Assembly: GCF_019669965.1 (NCBI RefSeq)
Contig: NZ_AP019781.1
Span: 1,364,001-1,428,000 of the forward strand
Length of the DNA stretch: 64,000 nucleotides
Reading direction: 5' to 3'
Source of the DNA: Methanoculleus chikugoensis
GTDB taxonomy: Archaea > Halobacteriota > Methanomicrobia > Methanomicrobiales > Methanoculleaceae
The translations under genes were made by a program, and so were the position numbers. Position 1 is the stretch's first letter. Each line of letters opens with the position of its first letter. Below, one piece after another: positions 16,293 through 24,046 of the stretch. The notes under the pieces are model-generated. The model saw nothing but the letters and a program-made list of their open reading frames with translations, had not been told where the DNA came from and did no database searches.

Positions 16293-18199
16293 AGCCCCAA
16301 CTTCGTCCGCTTCGTCTCGATATGCGCAAGCATCCCCTCCGCTGCCTCTCTCGCGTCCGTCTCGACGTGGAGCACCCCGCCGGTGATGCCGGGGAGGTCC
16401 TCGGTGAGGAGTTTGACGAGGTCCGGCCCCCCGGTCACGGTCGGGACCGGGTTGACGTAGGTATAGACGCCGAGCGCGAGCGCGAAGAGGGCGTCGATCG
16501 TCGCCTTCTGCTCCATGTACTCCGGGGCGGCGACGGCGACCGGGAGGTCCGGGAGCGGCACCCCGCCGAGGGCGTCGGAGACCGAGAAGAGGAGGTCGGC
16601 GCACCGGCCGGTATCGGTGCAGGTTCCAAAGCCGAGGACCGGCGGCACGCCGAGCGCCGTGCAGAGGCCCTTAAGCCCCGGCCCGGCCTTCTCCTTCGCC
16701 TCCGGTGAGCAGAGCCCGGCGACCTGGAGCGCGGCGACGCCGCATCCCATCCCGAGGACCAGGATGTCGCGGGCGATCAGGTTCTCTGCGACCGCAACGG
16801 TGTGGACGTCCTGACCGGAGTCGCGCAGCGTGGTGCAGGAGACGAGCCCGACGATGCCCCGGATGGTGCCGTCCTTGATAGCACCGAGCAGCGGGTCGAG
16901 GCTCCCGCCGAGCGCCGCGACGATGCTCTCGGGAGCGAACCCGACCACCGCCTCCCGGACAGGAAGGCCGCGGATCGGTTCGATCTTCGCATGCCGCTTC
17001 TTGAAGTTCTCGATCCCCATCTGGAGGAGGGCCGCCGCCTGCTCCTTTGCCTCCTCGGGGACGTACTCGAGCCGGTCCGTCCCGCCCTCGAAGACCACGA
17101 CCTCGCTGACCGGGATCAGTTTGAAGTGGTACTTCTCGGCGTAGAGGGGATCGAGCGGGAGGGAGCAGTTCATGTCGGCGGCAAAGACGTCAACCGCCCC
17201 GGTGGCGAGGACCGCCTCCTGCATGATCCAGTTCCCCGTGTAGCCGTAGAAGACGTCGTCCATCTTCCGGCGCTGGATCAGTTCCTGCCCGGTCTCGATG
17301 TTCGCGATGACCCGGAGGCCCTTTGCCCCCGCATCCTTTGCCTTCTGCTGCCACTCGCCGGTGTGGGCGAGATCGATGAGGGCGAACCCGAGGAAGGGCT
17401 CGTGGCCGTTCGGGAGGATGTTGACGTAGTCGGGGTCGAGCACCCCGAGGTCGACCCGCATGGGGTGCGGTTGCGGGATACCGTAGAGGATGTCCTGGAT
17501 GTACTCGAGGACGATCTGGCTCTGGTAGGCCATCGCGACGCCGAGGCGCATCGCCCGCATGGCGTGGCTCGCGTACCACCCGTCGACGTTGGTCAGGCTG
17601 GCCGCGGTAACGACGATCGTCTCGCCCGTGATCCCGCCCGGGAAGAGCCCAAGGCGCTTCCAGACCTCTTTTCGCTCCTCTGGGGCGAGCCGCTCCACGA
17701 TCCGGCTCGGCTCGTAGGTGAACCGGTGGAAGTCCTCCTCGACGAAGTCGCAGAGCCGGAGCGCGACCTCGGCGTCGCTCCCGCCGGTATCGATGCCGAG
17801 CCGTCCCGCAAACGTCCGGAGTTTCTCCGGCTCGGCGATCGAGAACGGGGTCTTTCCCTCCGCGGTCGCCCGGAGGGTCCTGACGGCCTGCTGGGCGTGG
17901 AAGTGGTAGTTCGACGCGCCCATGACGTTCCGGAGGAGCATCATCCGCATCGCCATGCCGTCGGCGTTGATCCCGCAGACGCCCCGGTGGTTTCGGCTTG
18001 CGTCCGCCCGGCAGGGACCGTTCGAGCAGAAGTCGCACCGGGCGCCCGCCTGGCAGAAGCCGCACCGCTTGTCGGGGTCTTTCCCGAAGCCCTGAGCCTC
18101 GTAGCGATCCCAGACGTTCGACATGCCGTCCTTCTTGAGCCGTTCGTAGACGGTCCGGACTGAGTCGTGGTAGGATATCCTGTCGCTCTCCATGGTCAT
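16289..18199 (-). CDS. cooS: Anaerobic CO dehydrogenase catalytic subunit (CooS type)
   Basis: A 636-residue Ni-Fe enzyme oxidising CO to CO2. The N-terminal cluster-B/D cysteines lie in CGFCQAGARCDFCSNGPC (C46, C49, C55, C58, C63). The cluster-C ligand regions appear in order: NGHEPFLG (His), FAADMNCSLPL, GLVSCTTLRD, LGMGCGVAALQ and GFGTCTDTGRC. Neither acetyl-CoA synthase subunits nor a CooF ferredoxin lies next to it, so it is a monofunctional CODH with an unknown electron acceptor. The start at 18199 has AGGAGAGGG upstream; an ATG two codons later is possible. Confidence 0.94.
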   Translation of the reverse strand: MTMESDRISYHDSVRTVYERLKKDGMSNVWDRYEAQGFGKDPDKRCGFCQAGARCDFCSNGPCRADASRNHRGVCGINADGMAMRMMLLRNVMGASNYHFHAQQAVRTLRATAEGKTPFSIAEPEKLRTFAGRLGIDTGGSDAEVALRLCDFVEEDFHRFTYEPSRIVERLAPEERKEVWKRLGLFPGGITGETIVVTAASLTNVDGWYASHAMRAMRLGVAMAYQSQIVLEYIQDILYGIPQPHPMRVDLGVLDPDYVNILPNGHEPFLGFALIDLAHTGEWQQKAKDAGAKGLRVIANIETGQELIQRRKMDDVFYGYTGNWIMQEAVLATGAVDVFAADMNCSLPLDPLYAEKYHFKLIPVSEVVVFEGGTDRLEYVPEEAKEQAAALLQMGIENFKKRHAKIEPIRGLPVREAVVGFAPESIVAALGGSLDPLLGAIKDGTIRGIVGLVSCTTLRDSGQDVHTVAVAENLIARDILVLGMGCGVAALQVAGLCSPEAKEKAGPGLKGLCTALGVPPVLGFGTCTDTGRCADLLFSVSDALGGVPLPDLPVAVAAPEYMEQKATIDALFALALGVYTYVNPVPTVTGGPDLVKLLTEDLPGITGGVLHVETDAREAAEGMLAHIETKRTKLGL

Positions 18200-18245
18200 G
18201 GGGAGTGCCCTCTCCTGAAACCATAAGTAGGTGTCGGCGCTCCGG

Positions 18246-18590
18246 CTACCCTCCCCCGATGTAGCGTTTCAGGGCCACGGCGTTGTTGTGCTCCTCGTCC
18301 TTTGCGGCGTAGAGGAGGGTGACGGTCCCCTCGCTCGCCTCCTGCCGGAGCCGGGCGAGTTCCTCCTCCTTCCCCTCGAGTTCGGCCCGGTAGCGCCGGA
18401 GAAACTCATCCCACTTCGCCGGGTCGTGCCCGAACCACTTCCGCAGTTCGCTCGTCGGTGCAAGGTCTTTCTCCCACCGGTCGATCTCTGCCTTCTCCTT
18501 CGAGAGGCCCCGCGGCCAGAGCCGGTCGACGAGAATCCGGATCCCGTCGTCCACCGAGGGTTCTTCATAGATCCTCTTTGTGCGCAGCAT
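18246..18590 (-). CDS. DUF488 family protein
   Basis: A 114-residue protein of the DUF488 family, recognised by TKRIYEEPSVDDGIRILVDR followed by LWPRGLSKEKA, the helical middle with W-F-G-H-D-P, and VTLLYAAKDEEHNNA at the C-terminus. Function is not established for the family. The start is MLRTKRIYEE at 18590; the longer open frame upstream is spurious. It lies 46 bp upstream of cooS on the same strand. Confidence 0.85.
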   Translation of the reverse strand: MLRTKRIYEEPSVDDGIRILVDRLWPRGLSKEKAEIDRWEKDLAPTSELRKWFGHDPAKWDEFLRRYRAELEGKEEELARLRQEASEGTVTLLYAAKDEEHNNAVALKRYIGGG

Positions 18591-18743
18591 GAGACGGGGA
18601 TACGGCGCCCCGTCATTTAACCCTGTCTCTCCGGGGAAACCAGGCGAACAATGAGGGTTATTCCCGTGAATCCCGGCTCTCCGGGGCGCAAGTGGCGGCC
18701 CTGCGAAAAGTATATAGCACTCGCGCCCGTCCCCCCGCCCCGC

Positions 18744-19523
18744 ATGACTGGATTGGCGAGACTCCTGATCCTCACCCTGGTGATAGGGTGTGTGGCTCTC
18801 TTCTCCGGGGCGGTCGCCCAGGAGTATGGGGGCGGCCAGACCCCGACTGCGGCCGCGGCCGGGAACGAGACCAATGCGACAAACGTCACGATCACGTCGC
18901 CGGAGGCGAATGCCAGCGTCGCCGCCGGGAACGTCACGGTGAGCGTGAACGTCACGAACTTCACACTGGTTGCGCCGACCGGGCAGCCGAACGTGCCGGG
19001 CGAGGGCCACCTGCACTACTACCTGGATGCCGTGGTCCCGACGAACGCAAGCGCGCCTGCTATCCCCAAGACCGGCGGCTACGTCATCTCCACGAACCTC
19101 TCCCACACCTGGGAGAACGTGACGCCGGGGGCGCACAACTTCTCGGTACAGGCGGTCAACAACGACCACACCCCGCTCATCCCGCTCGTCTTTGACACGG
19201 TCAACGTCACCGTCGGCGGGAACGCAACCGGGAACGCGACGGTGGTGAACCTCACCGCGGAGAACACCGCCTTCAATACGAGCACGATCACGGTGCCTGC
19301 GGGAGCGAACGTGACCGTGCACTTCGTGAACAAGGACGACGGCATCTCCCACAACTTCGCGGTCTACGACAGCAATCTCCGTTCCAGATCCATCTTTGTG
19401 GGTGACATCATCACCGGGCCTGCCGAGACGAACTACACCTTCACGGCACCGTCCGAACCCGGGACCTACTACTTCCAGTGCGATGTTCACCCGTCGATGA
19501 ACGGTAATTTTATCGTACAATGA
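18744..19523 (+). CDS. Secreted two-domain protein with C-terminal amicyanin-like cupredoxin
   Basis: 259 residues: a signal peptide (residues 1-26), an Asn/Thr-rich linker, a domain with GEGHLHYYLDAVVP (about 45-155) and a cupredoxin (about 165-259). The first domain is nearly the same as residues 228-333 of the 844-residue protein at 10132. The copper ligands are readable as His in SHNFAVYD, then Cys, His and Met in CDVHPSM. The short C-x2-H-x2-M loop resembles amicyanin. It is probably extracellular electron transfer or copper binding. It lies 229 bp before the membrane-protein/heme operon on the same strand. Confidence 0.87.
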   Translation: MTGLARLLILTLVIGCVALFSGAVAQEYGGGQTPTAAAAGNETNATNVTITSPEANASVAAGNVTVSVNVTNFTLVAPTGQPNVPGEGHLHYYLDAVVPTNASAPAIPKTGGYVISTNLSHTWENVTPGAHNFSVQAVNNDHTPLIPLVFDTVNVTVGGNATGNATVVNLTAENTAFNTSTITVPAGANVTVHFVNKDDGISHNFAVYDSNLRSRSIFVGDIITGPAETNYTFTAPSEPGTYYFQCDVHPSMNGNFIVQ

Positions 19524-19752
19524 TCAGGAACAGACATTGAAGGCAAAGGGAACGGGCAACCCCGTATCCCCTTCTTCCCTTATCTCCTTGTTACAGCCGG
19601 GGCCATATGGGCCGGGCACGGTGGGAACCCCCGGGTAAGTTCATCGATACGCTGCCCGACAGCCTGTGCCTCTGCGATCAGGGGCGCATGCCGCTCTTAT
19701 GCTCCCCTCCGGGATAAAGGTTAATACCCACGACGCAGAGGAGCGGCCCGGT

Positions 19753-20088
19753 ATGGGGGGCATGGGAAAGGAGACGAAGATTGCACGGGTCCTCATCGCC
19801 ATATCGGTGGTCTTCGGGCTCTTTGCCGTTGCGACACTCCTCGCTATCGTCATCGGGGGCCTGCCCGCAAGGCCCGGCATCTTCCCGGCGGGGGCGCTTC
19901 TCCTTGCCGCAGTCAAGACGGCCGGGATCGGGTTTGGGCTTGCGGCATACCGGACGATCGGCCGGGGCGATCTCGCCAGGGCCGGGAGATACGCTCTCGT
20001 TGCAGGCTTCCTCCCGCCGCTCGACCTGATCGCGCTCTTTGCCGGGCTGCTCGTCATCTTCCCGCACGGGGAGGAGGGAGCAGGGTGA
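19753..20088 (+). CDS. Small three-helix membrane protein at head of heme operon
   Basis: 111 residues from ATG 19753 (alternative ATG 19762). It has three hydrophobic segments, beginning with ARVLIAISVVFGLFAVATLL, and a short acidic tail. No family is recognised. Its stop overlaps the ahbD start in a TGATG arrangement, so it is translationally coupled to the heme genes. A role in heme or precursor handling is a guess from position alone. Confidence 0.65.
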   Translation: MGGMGKETKIARVLIAISVVFGLFAVATLLAIVIGGLPARPGIFPAGALLLAAVKTAGIGFGLAAYRTIGRGDLARAGRYALVAGFLPPLDLIALFAGLLVIFPHGEEGAG

Positions 20089-21179
20089 TGGAGAGGGGTA
20101 TGAACGGCGGCAGCGGACCCCGCATCGTCTCCTGGAACGTCACGTCCCGGTGTACCCTCGCCTGCGCCCACTGCTCCATCGATGCGAGCAGAGACGGGTC
20201 TCCGGGGGACCTCGACACCGCCGCGGGGATGGCCCTGATCGACCAGATCGCCGCCGTCGGCCGGCCGATCCTGATCCTCAGCGGGGGCGAACCGCTCCTC
20301 CGCCCCGATATCTTCGATCTTGCCGGCTACGCTGCCGGGCGCGGGCTTCGGGTCGCCATGGGCACGAGCGGCGTCCTCGTCACCGACGCCGTCGCGGGCC
20401 GGATACGGGATGCCGGCATCCGGAAGGTGGCGGTCAGCATCGACTCCACGGACCCGGGGGTTCATGACGCCTTCCGGGGCGTCGATGGCGCCTGGGAGCA
20501 GGCGGTCAACGGCATCCGCGCTCTCCGGAGAGCGGGCGTCCCCGTCCAGATCAACGCCTCGATCGGCGGACCCGATGCCGGGGAGGTCGACGGGATCGTC
20601 GCGTTCGGGAAGAGTCTCGGCGTCCGCGATTACCAGTTCTTCTTCCTGGTCCCGACGGGCCGGGGAAAAGACCTTGCCGATATCCCGCCGGAGTCCTCTG
20701 AGGGAGCGATCGGGCGTATCCTCGCGCACGCCCGCGATCCGGGGCTCTCGGTTCGGCCGACCTGCGCCCCGCAGTTCGTCCGGGTGGCCGCCCGGATGGG
20801 GCTTGACCCTGCACTGTGGGGGAGGGGGTGCATCGCCGGCACCGCGTATTGCCGGATCACCCCGGCCGGGGACGTGACGCCCTGCCCGTACCTCCCCCTC
20901 CCGGTCGGGAGCGTCCGGGAGGAGGCGTTCGGGGAAATATGGCGCGGTTCCCCCATCCTTGCCGCGCTCCGCGACCCCGACCGCCTGGGAGGGAAGTGCG
21001 GGCGGTGCGGGTATCGCCGGACCTGTGGCGGGTGCCGTGCCCGGGCCTACGGTGTCAGGCGGCGGCGCGAAGATTCCTGCGGGGGAGCGGTGCGCTCCTC
21101 CGGACCGGGCGGCGATATCCTGGCGGAAGACCCCTGCTGCCCCTACGAGCCGGGGCAGGGAGAGATGAAGCATGACTGA
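20088..21179 (+). CDS. ahbD: Radical SAM heme synthase AhbD
   Basis: Predicted Fe-coproporphyrin III decarboxylase making heme b, the last step of the siroheme-dependent route. The 363-residue protein has the radical SAM motif CTLACAHC, the SAM-binding LSGGEPLLRPDIFDL, SIDSTDPGVHDAFRGV and VPTGRGKDLAD. It ends with a SPASM-like cysteine cluster (CGRCGYRRTCGGCRARAYG). The GRGKDLAD and C-terminal patterns fit AhbD rather than AhbC. ATG 20088 is coupled to the upstream membrane gene; the stop overlaps ahbA by eight bases. Confidence 0.85.
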   Translation: MERGMNGGSGPRIVSWNVTSRCTLACAHCSIDASRDGSPGDLDTAAGMALIDQIAAVGRPILILSGGEPLLRPDIFDLAGYAAGRGLRVAMGTSGVLVTDAVAGRIRDAGIRKVAVSIDSTDPGVHDAFRGVDGAWEQAVNGIRALRRAGVPVQINASIGGPDAGEVDGIVAFGKSLGVRDYQFFFLVPTGRGKDLADIPPESSEGAIGRILAHARDPGLSVRPTCAPQFVRVAARMGLDPALWGRGCIAGTAYCRITPAGDVTPCPYLPLPVGSVREEAFGEIWRGSPILAALRDPDRLGGKCGRCGYRRTCGGCRARAYGVRRRREDSCGGAVRSSGPGGDILAEDPCCPYEPGQGEMKHD

Positions 21180-21666
21180 CCGGGACTTGGATACCCTTGA
21201 TCGGCAACTTCTCGAAGCACTGCAGGACGACTTTCCCCTGGCCCCGCGGCCGTGGCGCGAGATCGGGGACCGCGTCGGTCTACCGGAGACCGAGGTGCTC
21301 CGGCGGGTGCGCCGGCTCGCCGACGAGGGCATCGTCCTGGCCATATCGCCGGTCCTCGAGTCGGCGCGGATCGGCCTTCCGGCCTCCACGCTCATCGGCA
21401 TGCGGGTGCCGCCGGACCGGGTGGACGAGTGTGCGTCGGTCGTCAACCGGGAGCCCGGGGTCTCGCACAACTACCTCCGGGACCACGACTACAACCTCTG
21501 GTTCACGCTCGCGGCCGGCAACGATGCGGCCCTCCGCAGGACAGTGGGGGGGCTTGCGGCCCGGGCGGGCGTCTCCTCGCACGATCTCCTGGACCTGCCT
21601 TCGGTGCGGCGATTCAAGATCGGTGTCCGGTTCCGCTTCCTTCCCGACGGAGAGGAGGGGACATGA
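21172..21666 (+). CDS. ahbA: Siroheme decarboxylase subunit AhbA
   Basis: A 164-residue protein with an Lrp/AsnC-like winged helix (LDTLDRQLLEALQDDFPLAP) and ligand-binding fold. It acts with AhbB to decarboxylate siroheme to 12,18-didecarboxysiroheme. The AhbA type is suggested by SHNYLRDHDYNLWFTLAA and the C-terminal RRFKIGVRFRF. Despite resembling regulators, its place between ahbD and ahbB makes the enzymatic role much more likely. It overlaps both neighbours. Confidence 0.87.
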   Translation: MTDRDLDTLDRQLLEALQDDFPLAPRPWREIGDRVGLPETEVLRRVRRLADEGIVLAISPVLESARIGLPASTLIGMRVPPDRVDECASVVNREPGVSHNYLRDHDYNLWFTLAAGNDAALRRTVGGLAARAGVSSHDLLDLPSVRRFKIGVRFRFLPDGEEGT

Positions 21667-22151
21667 ACGATCGTGACCGTGCGCTCCTGCTCAGGCTGCA
21701 GGATGGCGTCCCGCTCGTCAGCGAGCCGTATCAGGCGATCGCGGAGGACCTCGGCATGACGGAGGCGGAGGTGATTGCCCGGATCGGGACTCTCCTCTCC
21801 CGGGGCGTCGTCCGGCGGTTCGCGGTGCGGCTCGACCACCGGAAGGCCGGTATCCTGGTCAACGCGATGGTCGCGTGGCGGGTGCCGCCCGGGAACGTGG
21901 CGCGGGCGGCGGAGATCATGGCCCGGTTCCCGGAGGTGACGCACTGCTACGAGCGTGCCGTTATCCCCGGCAGGTGGGAGTACAACCTCTTTGTCGTCCT
22001 GCACGGCAGGCGTCGCGATGAGGTCGACCGCGACATCGCCCGGCTCTCTCAAGCGGCAGGCATCGACGACTACACTGTCCTCGTCAGCACCCGGGAACTG
22101 AAACGCGCGCCCCCGGGGCTCGCGCTCCTCCTGCAGGAGGCGGTCCGGTGA
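21663..22151 (+). CDS. ahbB: Siroheme decarboxylase subunit AhbB
   Basis: 162 residues from ATG 21663, overlapping the ahbA stop (ATGA). It has the winged-helix N-terminus RDRALLLRLQDGVPLVSEPY and the AhbB-type stretch THCYERAVIPGRWEYNLFVV. The His-Cys-Tyr region, together with AhbA, is thought to hold siroheme. It ends with YTVLVSTRELKR. The open frame continues far upstream of 21663, but that part is out of register with the homology. It forms the decarboxylase with AhbA. Confidence 0.87.
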   Translation: MNDRDRALLLRLQDGVPLVSEPYQAIAEDLGMTEAEVIARIGTLLSRGVVRRFAVRLDHRKAGILVNAMVAWRVPPGNVARAAEIMARFPEVTHCYERAVIPGRWEYNLFVVLHGRRRDEVDRDIARLSQAAGIDDYTVLVSTRELKRAPPGLALLLQEAVR

Positions 22152-23302
22152 TCCGGTTCACGCGCCTCGTGCACGGCGAAGGCCCGGTCAGCGGCCGTGC
22201 GGCATCGCAGAGCGCCCTTGCGCTTGCGGAGAGCAGGTCCGGGCCGGTGGTCTTCTGGAACGTCACCTCCCGGTGCAACCTCGCCTGCACGCACTGCTAC
22301 CTCCGATCAGGGCCCGGCCGGAGGCGGGAGGACGAGCTGACGACGGACGAGGCGACGGCGCTCATCGACGACCTGGCCCGGGCAGGCGTCCCGCTCCTCC
22401 TCTTCTCCGGCGGGGAGCCGCTGGTGCGGGAGGACTTCTGGACCCTCGCGGCCCACGCTCGCCGACGCGGCCTCCCTGCGGTCCTGAGCACGAACGGGAC
22501 CCTCATCACCCCGGCGGTCGCTCGAAGGCTCCGGGATGCCGGGATCGGGTATGCCGGGATATCCCTCGACGGGGCGACGGCGGCGACCCATGACGCGTTC
22601 CGGGGAGTGCCGGGGAGTTTCGACCGTTCGGTGCAGGCGCTGCAGAACTGCATCGATGCGGGCCTCCGGTGCGGCGTCCGGTTCACGGTCACGAAGAGGA
22701 ACCACAACGAACTGGGCGACCTGATCGCGCTTGCCCGGTCGATCGGGGTGCACCGGTTCTGCGTCTACTGGCTCGTCCCGACCGGGCGGGGAGGGGACGT
22801 CCACGCCGACCTGCAGGTCGCGCCCGGGGAGGTGCGGGCGGTCCTCGACCGGATCTACCATGAGACACTCCGGACCGATCCCGCGACGATGGAGTTCCTG
22901 ACCGTCGATGCTCCCCAGGACGGCGCCTGCCTGCTTGCGAGGCTGGAAGCCGATGCACATCCGGCATACGACCGGGTATACCGCCTCCTTACCCGCACGG
23001 CCGGGTGCAGCGCCGGGAGGCGGGTGGCGAATATCGCCCCTTCCGGGAACGTCTACCCCTGCCAATTCGCGCAGTTTGAGGAATTTTTGGCGGGCAACGT
23101 GCGGAACCGGCCGTTTGGCGAGATCTGGAACGATCCGGAGAACCCGGTGCTCGCGGCGTTCCGGGCGGACGGGACACGAACCGGAAGTCCATGCAGCACC
23201 TGCGGCCGGCGGGAGGTCTGCGGCACGGGGTGCAGGGTCCGTGCCTACATCCGGAGCGGCGATCTCAACGGCGGCGACCCGCTCTGCCTCCGGCACGGGT
23301 GA
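22148..23302 (+). CDS. ahbC: Radical SAM 12,18-didecarboxysiroheme deacetylase AhbC
   Basis: Predicted to remove the two acetate side chains of didecarboxysiroheme, giving Fe-coproporphyrin III. The 384 residues begin at GTG 22148, overlapping the ahbB stop (GTGA). The motifs are CNLACTHCY, LLFSGGEPLVREDFW, GLPAVLSTNGTLITP, GISLDGATAATHDAFRG and YWLVPTGRGGD, with a C-terminal CSTCGRREVCGTGCRVRAY cluster. The LSTNGTLITP and VYWLV patterns fit AhbC. It is the last gene of ahbDABC, followed closely by the copper lipoprotein gene. Confidence 0.87.
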   Translation: MIRFTRLVHGEGPVSGRAASQSALALAESRSGPVVFWNVTSRCNLACTHCYLRSGPGRRREDELTTDEATALIDDLARAGVPLLLFSGGEPLVREDFWTLAAHARRRGLPAVLSTNGTLITPAVARRLRDAGIGYAGISLDGATAATHDAFRGVPGSFDRSVQALQNCIDAGLRCGVRFTVTKRNHNELGDLIALARSIGVHRFCVYWLVPTGRGGDVHADLQVAPGEVRAVLDRIYHETLRTDPATMEFLTVDAPQDGACLLARLEADAHPAYDRVYRLLTRTAGCSAGRRVANIAPSGNVYPCQFAQFEEFLAGNVRNRPFGEIWNDPENPVLAAFRADGTRTGSPCSTCGRREVCGTGCRVRAYIRSGDLNGGDPLCLRHG

Positions 23303-23313
23303 GCATACCTGGG

Positions 23314-23325
23314 GAATTTATAAAT
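23314..23325 (+). promoter_or_regulatory. TATA box of cupredoxin lipoprotein gene
   Basis: The aatttataaata stretch is centred about 30 bases upstream of ATG 23350. It predicts a very short leader and favours that ATG over the in-frame ATG at 23338. Confidence 0.55.
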
Positions 23326-23349
23326 AGAACATATGATATGGTCTCCCCC

Positions 23350-23919
23350 ATGAGACCCAGCGTAATCCTTCTGGTCGCGCTCCTCATCGTGAGCGCCGGA
23401 GTCCTGGCCGCTGGATGCACCATGCCGGGCGGAAATGTTACCGCACCGACGGCCCCGCCGACCGGGACCGGGACACCGTCCGTTACAGCAACGGTAACGA
23501 CACCAACCGGAACCGAAACCCCTGCCGCAACGGCGACAACGGCGGCGGCAAACGCCACAACAGTAGCAACCACAACCACGGCAGCAGCGAACACCACAAC
23601 CACGGCGACCACCGCAGCGGGCGGTCAGGCTACGACCGTCGATCTCACCGCCGAGAATATCAAGTTCGACAAGAGCACGATCACCGTGCCCGCGGGAGCG
23701 CAGGTGACGGTGAACTTCACCAACAAGGACAACGGCATCCCGCACAACTTCGCGGTCTACACCGACTCCTCCGCGAGCCAGAATATCTTTAAGGGCGAGA
23801 TCGTCACCGGCCCGGCGACGACCACTTACACCTTCACGGCGCCCGCGACGCCCGGCACCTACTTCTTCCGCTGCGACGTCCATCCCCAGCAGATGACCGG
23901 GGACTTCGTCGTGCAGTAA
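23350..23919 (+). CDS. Cupredoxin (blue copper) lipoprotein
   Basis: 189 residues. A signal peptide with lipobox LAAGC (Cys23) predicts a lipid-anchored exported protein. A Thr/Ala-rich linker (about 25-95) follows, then a cupredoxin domain of about 95 residues. Copper ligands: His in PHNFAVYTD; Cys, His and Met in CDVHPQQM. The C-x2-H-x3-M loop is one residue longer than in the related domain at 18744. It sits between the heme operon and the bd oxidase-like genes, so it is a candidate electron donor to that oxidase. That is inference from position. Confidence 0.87.
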   Translation: MRPSVILLVALLIVSAGVLAAGCTMPGGNVTAPTAPPTGTGTPSVTATVTTPTGTETPAATATTAAANATTVATTTTAAANTTTTATTAAGGQATTVDLTAENIKFDKSTITVPAGAQVTVNFTNKDNGIPHNFAVYTDSSASQNIFKGEIVTGPATTTYTFTAPATPGTYFFRCDVHPQQMTGDFVVQ

Positions 23920-23986
23920 CTGCGTCCATCGATGGGAGATCCGGAGGATCTCCCAATTCCTCGCTCCCGGTGTCGCCCGGCATAAC

Positions 23987-23994
23987 GTTTATAT
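23987..23994 (+). promoter_or_regulatory. TATA box of the cytochrome bd-like operon
   Basis: gtttatat sits 53-60 bases upstream of ATG 24047. An ATG at 23993 overlaps this box, which argues that translation begins at 24047 instead. Confidence 0.55.
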
Positions 23995-24046
23995 GTCCGG
24001 CTCCCCATGCCCGGGCCGGGGGGGGACGAGAACGCAGGCAGGTGGA

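Noticed and set aside
21252-22151. 299-residue frame containing ahbB with a long N-terminal extension
   Set aside because: The first ~137 residues are an out-of-frame reading of ahbA. Homology begins at ATG 21663.
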